Of a DNA stretch of 64,000 bases, positions 57,749 through 64,000 are shown piece by piece (within the stretch, counting starts at the first letter, position 1; every line of letters begins with the position of its first letter). Origin of the DNA: Strongylocentrotus purpuratus (taxonomy: Eukaryota; Echinodermata; Echinoidea; Camarodonta; Strongylocentrotidae); assembly GCF_000002235.5 (NCBI RefSeq), contig NW_022145558.1, positions 370,501-434,500 of the forward strand, in the 5' to 3' direction. Made by a program: the position numbers and the translations under genes. A model generated the notes under the pieces. It saw only the letters and a list, made by a program, of their open reading frames with translations, did not search any database and was not told where the DNA came from.

Positions 57749-57909
57749 GTCCTTGCTTCTTCGTCCTCTTTTGTCTTGGTCTTCTGAAGCTCCATCATCT
57801 TTGCGCTCTCTTCCCTCATCTTATCCTGCTGCAAGGCCTGGGATTCAATGTCATCAAAGTTTGCCTTCACCTTCTGGGCTCCAAGACCTTTGCTCTTCTT
57901 CACTCCAAG
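57749..57909 (-). CDS. ARFGAP2/3: ArfGAP2/3 exon, basic GLGAQKV segment and helix
   Basis: The exon runs from gtcccatcag (start 57909) to AAGGAC|GTGAGT, leaving phase 2. It encodes LGVKKSKGLGAQKVKANFDD and IESQALQQDKMREESAKMME, then LQKTKTKEDEEART. K-K-x-L-G-x-K-K...G-L-G-A-Q-K-V is the basic segment of ArfGAP2/3 important for coatomer binding in the vertebrate proteins. The rest is a charged helix continuing into the next exon. Confidence 0.96.
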
Positions 57910-58309
57910 CTGATGGGACGGAAGATCGAAAATGATAAGGTAATGTTATTATCATCATCGTCATGATCCTTGCCGAAGTAATCAACAAAGTCAACATCAT
58001 CATCATCACTACAGAGCTGCCAACCTTGTGCGGCCAAAAAAAGGAACCATGATGGCAAAGATATGGAATTTCAAGCTAAAACAAGGAATTCATTAAAACG
58101 AAACTTACAACCACGCGCGACACACTCCCAATGCAGAAATGTCCATTCCTCATGCTTTTATTACCATATACGAACCTATAGTTTATTTACAAGTAGGTTT
58201 TTTTTTTTTTGTTATTTTGTTATTATCAGTGTTTAATTTGTGCGGTATGTAAAAAAAATTAATTAAAAAGAAATAATCTTTTAAAAAGTATTTTATGAAG
58301 AAACTAGAT

Positions 58310-59305
58310 GGAATTCGACTGCGCGCAGTCGAAAATGATGCCTCCGTCATAGAGCAATTTTACAAACCAAAACAGAAGGAATTTTTCGAATTCAATTTCA
58401 ATTGTAATCCATTGACAGGTTCTCAGAATATCGTGATAACAAGCAATTTCTCATATACAGAATAAGCCCTTAACCTTTGACCTTATGAACCAAGAATCTA
58501 CTCAGTTCATTGGCTCTGCATGTAACATACATGACCTAATTTTGGCAGGATTCCATCGATCGGTTCTTGAGATAACGGGATCACAAGCTGTTTTTGCATA
58601 CATAATGTGCGCTGTGGCCTTTGACCTTTGACCTCATGACTCCTAAATCTAATCAGTTCATTGGCTCTGCAAGTAACATACGTGACCTAAGTTTGGCGGG
58701 AATCCATCAATCGGTTCTTGAGATAACGCGATCACAAGCTGTTTTTGCATACATAATGTGCACTGTGGCCTTTGACCTTTGACCTCGTGACCCCAAAATC
58801 TAATCAGTTCATTGGCTCTGCAAGTAACATACATGACCTAAGTTTGGCAGCAATCCATCAATCAGTTCTTGAGATAACGCGATCACGAGCTGTTTTTGCA
58901 TACATAATGAGCCCTGTGACCTTTGACCTTTAACCTCGTGACCCCAAAATCTAATCAGTTCATTGGCTCTGCAAGATACATACATAACCAAAGTTTGGCA
59001 GGAATCCATCAATCGGTTCTTTAGATAACGCGATCACGAGCTGTTTTTACATACCTAATGAGCCCTGTGACCTTTGACCTTTGACCTCGCGACCCCAAAA
59101 TCTAATCATTTCATCGGCTCTGCAAGATACATACATGACCAAAGTTTGGCAGGAATCCATCGATCGGTTCTTCAGATAACGCGATCACAAGAACGGGACG
59201 TACGTACGTACAGACGTACGTAAAGACGTACAGACGTACGTACGTACGTACGGACGGACAACCCGAAAACATAATGCCTCCGGCTACTTCGTAACGGAGG
59301 CATAA
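58310..59305. mobile_element. Inverted-ended element with about five 150-bp internal units
   Basis: The left end has atgatgcctccgtcatagag and the right end ggctacttcgtaacggaggc, so atgcctccgt/acggaggcat is paired at the ends. Inside, units of 150 bp run from about 58440 to 59190 (ctaatcagttcattggctct, atcggttcttgagataacg, gtttttgcatacataatg). They end in a gtacgtacgtacagacgtac block. It is in an ArfGAP2/3 intron. No coding capacity is seen. Confidence 0.85.
58622..59087. promoter_or_regulatory. Series of DR1-like nuclear-receptor motifs in the 150-bp units
   Basis: Perfect tgacctttgacct words lie at 58622-58634, 58773-58785, 58917-58929 and 59068-59080; the last unit adds a third half-site. 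Each is a direct repeat of AGGTCA with one-base spacing on the minus strand, the consensus for RXR/HNF4/COUP-TF-type receptors. Whether any receptor uses them is unknown. Confidence 0.5.
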
Positions 59306-59334
59306 AAACGTACTTTGGAGGAAAAAACTAAAAC

Positions 59335-59580
59335 ATAATGGTTGGCAGCTCTGTCACTATCATTACCACCATCATCATCCCCATCGTTGTCACCATCAGG
59401 TCATCACTATCGTTGACATTGTCATCATAAAGCACAATAACACTAATCATCATCGTTGTCATCAGCACTATCAGTGTTGACATCATCATCATCACCACCA
59501 TTATCCTCACCACCACTATTATCATCACTATCATCATCATCATTACCATGATCACCTTCATCATCATCACATCATTGATA
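59335..59580. repeat. Degenerate ATC trinucleotide tract
   Basis: Imperfect atc/acc triplets over about 245 bp in an ArfGAP2/3 intron. The Met/Val-rich minus-strand frame across it is an artefact. Confidence 0.9.
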
Positions 59581-59629
59581 TTGGATAGAAATAATGCCAG
59601 CAGCAAGAACTCTGATTGACTGACGTCAT

Positions 59630-59777
59630 GGACCCGTTTCACAAAGCCTTTTTCAATGACAAATGACAAAATTCACTGACAAATCTGCTGATAACCAATC
59701 AGACGCAGGAATTTCAGTAGCTTATAACAAAAACTGTCATTTGTCACTGATGACAAGTTTTGTGAAACACCCCCCTG
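59630..59777. mobile_element. MITE, gtttcacaaagcc family, copy 4
   Basis: The ends ggacccgtttcacaaagcct and aagttttgtgaaacaccccc are inverted; the interior matches the 19277, 43694 and 49985 copies. It is 16 bp from the ArfGAP2/3 exon at 59793, on the intron side. Confidence 0.92.
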
Positions 59778-59792
59778 GTAGTTAATGCTTAC

Positions 59793-59917
59793 CCCTTTCT
59801 TTGCACTTGCTGGTTTCCTCTGTCCGATGGTGGGTTTCCTTGGCTCCACCTTGACCTGGGAGGGCGACGTACTGAGGGCTGCTTCCACGTTAGGTGCTCC
59901 CGCAGGTTCTTCTACAG
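59793..59917 (-). CDS. ARFGAP2/3: ArfGAP2/3 exon, Lys-rich segment
   Basis: The exon follows gcacccttcacag (start 59917) and ends at AAAGGG|GTAAGC, phase 1 in and 0 out. It encodes VEEPAGAPNVEAALSTSPSQ and then VKVEPRKPTIGQRKPASAKK-G. The Pro-rich run into K-P-x-x-G-x-x-K-P-x-x-x-K-K-G leads straight into the LGVKK of the next exon, as in family members. Confidence 0.93.
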
Positions 59918-60271
59918 CTGTGAAGGGTGCAGCAAAACATTTATTTGATTTGATTTGATTTATTTATGTCTGTTTGATTTTCATTTTCTGTTGCATTTTT
60001 ACAAATATATAACAAACAAAACATTGCAAATTCTACACAATCATGACAAAAGAATATATGTAGAATAAAGTAAGACTGGCTGTAACTAATCTCAAAGTGA
60101 TATCTAAGTTTTATATTGTTACTTTTACGAGAGTTCTTTTACAGATCATTAGAGCTCCAGTGCATACTTTTCACTGCCCTAGACAGGTTCTGAAATACAT
60201 ATTTAGTACACATGTAGGTGGTAACTATACACAGGGTAATCATTCCATGAAAGTAGGAAGCATTATCTCAC

Positions 60272-60449
60272 CTGGTTTGGGCGAAGCCGACGGTACTGGA
60301 ACTTTTTGGACCAATTCTTGAGCGCTAGTTAACGTGCCGTTGCTTGTTTCTGCAGGGATCGGTGTGATGTTAGAGGGCGCATCGACATGTTCCTCAAAGA
60401 AGTCTACTTCCTTCTGTTGAGGGGACTGCACAAAGTCCTCGAGATGAAG
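60272..60449 (-). CDS. ARFGAP2/3: ArfGAP2/3 exon, first one inside the window
   Basis: The exon follows gtttataattag (start 60449) and ends at CCAG|GTGAGA, phase 0 in and 1 out. It encodes LHLEDFVQSPQQKEVDFFEE and then HVDAPSNITPIPAETSNGTL and on to VQKVPVPSASPKP. D-F-F-x-E-H is the family segment C-terminal to the zinc-finger GAP domain. That domain (catalytic Arg finger and C4 zinc site) would lie upstream of 64000 and is not seen here. The nine exons together give 412 codons. Confidence 0.92.
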
Positions 60450-60617
60450 CTAATTATAAACAAAAACAAAAGACAATACACAGGGTCGTGATCCAGCCAA
60501 CTTCAAAATAGCAACAAAAAAAATTGTAATTGAATATAAATGTAGAGGCTTAAAGAAACATAGTTGAGGGCTCTCATGAGGTATCCAACATCAATCAAGT
60601 GTTTATCCAATAACAGG

Positions 60618-61199
60618 TACCGCAATTCTCCGTTTATAAGGCGCACTTTTTTGCCGCCGAAAAAAAAAAGAAAGTCGGGGGTGCGCCTTATACACAGGTA
60701 CAGATTTTTTAAATTTGTTTTTATTTTATCTTACTTTTTTTATATATTTTATTTATTTTCGATTTATGGCGCTATGACTCGCAATGTCTCCCAGCTACAA
60801 CAACACTAAAATTTGTCTGTCATCTTGGTTTGAAAGTAATCTTTCTAATAGATCTCAATATGTAGTTTGTAATAATAATTCCTCATTTTTTTTATATAAC
60901 AAATGGTGTACCACAAGGATCTATCCTAGGACCTAGGTACTCTATTGTTTTTAACTTACATTAATGATCTTACACATTCTTCTAAAAACGACATTGTTAC
61001 TATTATTTGTGACAAGTTTACAAGCACAAATCAGCTCCTTTAACTGCACCTCGATGTTAAATGAAGGTCCTTCCCCGCATGGGTTTTCGGCAACAAAACA
61101 AGAACAACAAAACAAAAACAAGACAATTTTTTTTTTTCCTCCCCAAAATAGGGGTGCGCCTTATACACAGGTGCGCCTTATACACGGAGATTTACGGTA
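60618..61199. mobile_element. Non-autonomous element with taccg...tataaggcgcac ends
   Basis: The left end taccgcaattctccgtttat continues to aaggcgcac; the right end gtgcgccttatacacggaga ends at tttacggta, so about 29 bp are inverted with some mismatches. The subterminal gtgcgccttatacacag is repeated near both ends. A LINE fragment lies inside. The style matches the neighbour at 62980-63528. Confidence 0.82.
60815..61000 (+). mobile_element. CR1/jockey-like LINE reverse-transcriptase fragment
   Basis: The reading SWFESNLSNRSQYVVCNNNS is followed, after frame changes, by NGVPQGSILGP and LLFLTYINDLTHSSKND at about 60902-60990. These are the linker and palm motifs of jockey/CR1-type reverse transcriptases (GVPQGSxLGPLLFxxYINDL). 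Two shifts are needed and the remaining domains are absent, so it is a small dead fragment captured within the element at 60618-61199. Confidence 0.8.
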
Positions 61200-61546
61200 T
61201 TGTCAATCACCGGGATTAGCCTTCAGTTTATGAACTACAGGCCTTATCTTATGCCTTGCATTCCCTCATATGATTATCTCACCTTTATGTGAGACCTACA
61301 TTGTATAATGTATTTTTTCTACCCTCTTATACCGGCAATGATGCAAGCTAAATATAGCTAATGGTCTATTTTGCTGCTTACAGTAATATACTATACAGAT
61401 ATTGACTGCCTTGAGGGACATGGTTCAAACTATAACCAAACCTGATCTTGAAACTGTTGAGATCACACAGGAGCTTTACCTTTAATCTTGACCTGAAAAT
61501 TCAGCAGTCATGCTTATAGATTCTCAATAGGTAGGGAGTTTACTGG

Positions 61547-61950
61547 TTAAAAGATAAAGACCAGTTATGGTCATGCCATTGCATTGTGAAAGAAACGTTG
61601 TGGAATCGATCAGAAAAGGTTGATCATCTAGCATATAAGTATATAAGTATTGGTGTGTACTGCAAGGTTCTGGAATCATCAAAATGATAAGAAATTTGGC
61701 CCAGTCTTCGTAAAGTTACACGCAGAAAGATGTATATGGGACTACGCACACGTGCGCGACACGTGCGTTTATCTCTCACACACCAATAGATAAACTAATT
61801 TACCAAATATATCAATAAGTAGGCGGTTTCCCGGCAAAATTTTTATCATCATGTTTTAGTCAAAACATACTCTTTCACATGATTGGTAATAGGAGCTTCC
61901 ATTTCATTTTTTGAAATTGGGGCGTTTCCCATACTGGTCTTTACCTTTAA
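61547..61950. mobile_element. TTAA-flanked MITE, copy 2
   Basis: TTAA lies at both boundaries, with inverted ends aagataaagaccagt and ctggtctttacct. The body matches the copy at 51772 over most of its length (gaaacgttgtggaatcgatc, gcaaggttctggaatcatc) but carries an extra stretch near 61635-61660 and an insert before 61760. Confidence 0.88.
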
Positions 61951-62334
61951 AAGAAGTGTGTGTATCCACTGCTCGCATCCATTGTTGACTTCATGCACAT
62001 CTAATGTGTCTTTGCATTGTACAAGCAAGTAATACTATGCGCAGCCAATTTCATGCCTGCAGTTTTGACAAATCAGAGGCCTAGCATCTAGACATGTGGT
62101 ATATCATTTTTAATAGCTTCAAAGCCACCAAGTTAAATAAATATGATTGGTTTTCATCGCAGCTGGTAGTATTTTCATACGGTAATGCAGAACACTACGG
62201 TACTCTGTTAGAGAAAAATGATATACCTTGGCAGATGGTTAGTAAAAGTTCTTGTTTTAACACATTTTGTCTTGAAGACAATCTCATTGCAACACCGATC
62301 ATTTAAAGCCCTGGGTTTGACCGATTGGAGGCAT

Positions 62335-62978
62335 TGAGTGATTTCAAGTTGGGTGTTAGTGTTAGTGTTTAGAGCAGTCAAGAGCTCTTAAATCGAGCTA
62401 AACATTTGATGATGAAATTAAAAGCCCGATACCGATATCAATATTGATAGCTTAACACCACCGTGGCACTGTGACATCACCACACACACTTGATTTCGAT
62501 TGACGATGATTTAAAAATAGTACATAAATATTAAAGATATCATGAAAAGCACAAAATAAATTTACACTTCTTTCTCTGGTCTTACACGATAACTAATTTT
62601 ACACTGAAGAATGTATGAATCACATAGTTAAGAACCTGTTTCACATATTTCTATTTGATCATCAGACAATAATTTAGCGTCGTTCGTGTGTTGACTGTTG
62701 TCCAACACTAACACCGAACTGGAAATCAACATTTGCTGAATCCCTAGGGGCTAGTGTTAGTGAATAGGACATTTGTACATTAAATATCAACACCAGCCAC
62801 AAAGGTCGGTTCAGCAGACGACAATTTTGCAAAATCGATAACACTAGCTACCGTAAGTTGACAGTATTCAGAGGTCCAAGCCTTATCACCTGCTGCTTTC
62901 CATTTTGGTGTTCAGGGCTGGTGTTAGTGTTTATTAAATACTAACACCAGCCCTAAACATCCAACTTGAAATCACTCA
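62335..62978. mobile_element. 644-bp element with perfect 18-bp inverted ends and gtgttagtg repeats
   Basis: The left end tgagtgatttcaagttgg and right end ccaacttgaaatcactca match perfectly. The subterminal gtgttagtgttagtg (left) and gctggtgttagtgtt / actaacaccagcc (right) add repeats and a 30-bp internal palindrome near 62915-62955. There is no coding frame. Confidence 0.92.
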
Positions 62979-62979
62979 C

Positions 62980-63528
62980 TACCGTATTTGCCGGCGTAAA
63001 GGCCGCAGTATTTTTGGAAGAGAAAATATCAAAAAGTTGGGGTGCGGCCTTTACGACGAAAGAGTAAAAAAAAATAAAAAAAAAACGAAAGTCAAAACCA
63101 ACACAAATTTGCACGTATGGGACTAGAAACGGTAAAATAACAATACCACTATGGAACAGGACATTTCCAAACATCTTACCGACAATTTTATCTTGCATTG
63201 TTGACATGAAGACAAAAATAAACGTCCTAACACAACATTTGCCGATAGATCTTGATCTAAGTTTGTGCCAATGCATTGCAAAGGTAAAGGAAGGGACAGT
63301 CGCCATTTTGTTTTTCCATTTCATGTAGTTTCGCATTACACCGTACATTGTGGTAGGCATATATCTAAACTTCCGGTAAATTATAAGAATATGAATGAAT
63401 TTGGTATCAGTTTGTAAAAAAAAATAGTGTTTTCGAGAAAATTATGATTATTACCCCCCTCTTTGAAATGTCAAAGTTGGGGGTGTGGCCTATGCGGCGG
63501 TGCGGCCTTATCGCCGGCAAATACGGTA
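62980..63528. mobile_element. 549-bp element with 17-bp taccgtatttgccggcg ends
   Basis: The left end taccgtatttgccggcg and right end cgccggcaaatacggta are perfect inverted copies. Subterminal gcggcctttacg and gcggccttatcg words echo the gcgccttatac words of the element at 60618, suggesting one superfamily. It starts two bases after the element at 62335-62978 ends. Confidence 0.92.
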
Positions 63529-63947
63529 TATAAGCTCCAAGTGACGCCGCAGAGACCGCCACCTGACCAACTGTTAACAGACCAATCAAAATATAACGTT
63601 ACCCTGAATGGGCAAGAATCAGTTGGTTTGGAGTGAATTGTGATTCAGTTTGGTGGTTTGACCAAAGTATAAAAGAAAGAAGACTGCAACATATTTCACA
63701 GTGAGCTTGTACATGTGCATGCACTTTCACCAAAGCATACAGCTTGGAGGCAACATAGAGCCACCAGCAAGATTACAACTCTTGAGTTATTGCCAAGAGT
63801 AATCTCATAGCTCGAGCCACTTGACTAATTCCTTATCTTATACCCTTGTCGCAAAGCCACACCGACTCCAAGCAGACAGATAACTCATCGACAAACCCCA
63901 GGCCATTCTGGATAATTTGATTTTTTGTCCAGGCTACAGAAGGTCCG
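63529..63947. other. Presumed ArfGAP2/3 intronic sequence
   Basis: No exon, RNA gene or element end is evident. The stretch probably belongs to the intron upstream of the first ArfGAP2/3 exon seen here. Confidence 0.4.
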
Positions 63948-64000
63948 GGCCCTGTGTCATAAAACTTGTCAGCAATAACAAGTTACAGTAACTGTTATAA
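63948..64000. mobile_element. Start of another MITE copy, cut by the window end
   Basis: gggccctgtgtcataaaact and gtcagcaataacaagttaca resemble the ends of the 24171-24312 element read from the other side. The other end would lie beyond 64000. Confidence 0.5.

Overview
The window looks like nuclear DNA of a deuterostome invertebrate, most likely an echinoderm such as a sea urchin. It is AT-rich, with intron-rich genes on both strands, short GT-AG exons, many short inverted-repeat transposons (MITEs), tRNA-derived SINEs, GA/CT and ATC microsatellites, and long G or C homopolymers. The phylum is inferred from the style of the repeats and genes; no marker gene fixes the species. I saw no prokaryotic gene, rRNA, convincing intact tRNA, CRISPR array, LTR element or retrovirus.

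Layout. (1) About 1-3.5 kb, plus strand: the last two coding exons and probable 3'UTR of an unidentified gene with a Pro/Ser-rich acidic tail. (2) 3.5-11.8 kb: non-coding, with a 23-bp minisatellite, a long hairpin, a 35-nt poly-G run and a GA-rich block. (3) 11.9-20.3 kb, plus strand: a complete secreted midkine/pleiotrophin-family gene, with one probable non-coding exon and six coding exons giving 367 aa. All internal coding junctions are phase 1, and the protein has one N-type domain, a long basic linker and four consecutive four-cysteine C-type domains. (4) 22.2-34.8 kb, minus strand: an unrecognised Ser/Lys- and Asp-rich gene in at least three exons, whose last exon shows reading-frame problems. 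(5) 34.9-49 kb: repeat-dominated, including a 2.4-kb element that carries a tandem array of GC-palindrome units, an R2-like LINE ruin with a nested MITE, and an in-frame triplicated open segment. (6) 49.6-60.5 kb, minus strand: nine exons forming the C-terminal 412 codons of an ArfGAP2/3 (Glo3-type) gene. The N-terminal zinc-finger GAP domain must lie beyond 64 kb. Its introns and upstream part hold two copies of a TTAA-flanked MITE (one nested in another inverted-repeat element), two SINE-like pieces, an element with about five 150-bp units bearing DR1 nuclear-receptor-like motifs, a 500-bp AG tract and a chain of three abutting terminal-inverted-repeat elements.

The genes do not form an operon or an evident pathway. 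The midkine-like protein would be an extracellular heparin-binding factor; ArfGAP2/3 acts in COPI vesicle coat cycling at the Golgi. The most interesting items are the multi-domain midkine gene with its decayed duplicate exon end, the GC-palindrome array, the 0.94-kb foldback element carrying a SINE in both arms, the DR1-bearing intronic repeat, and the in-frame triplication at 47 kb.
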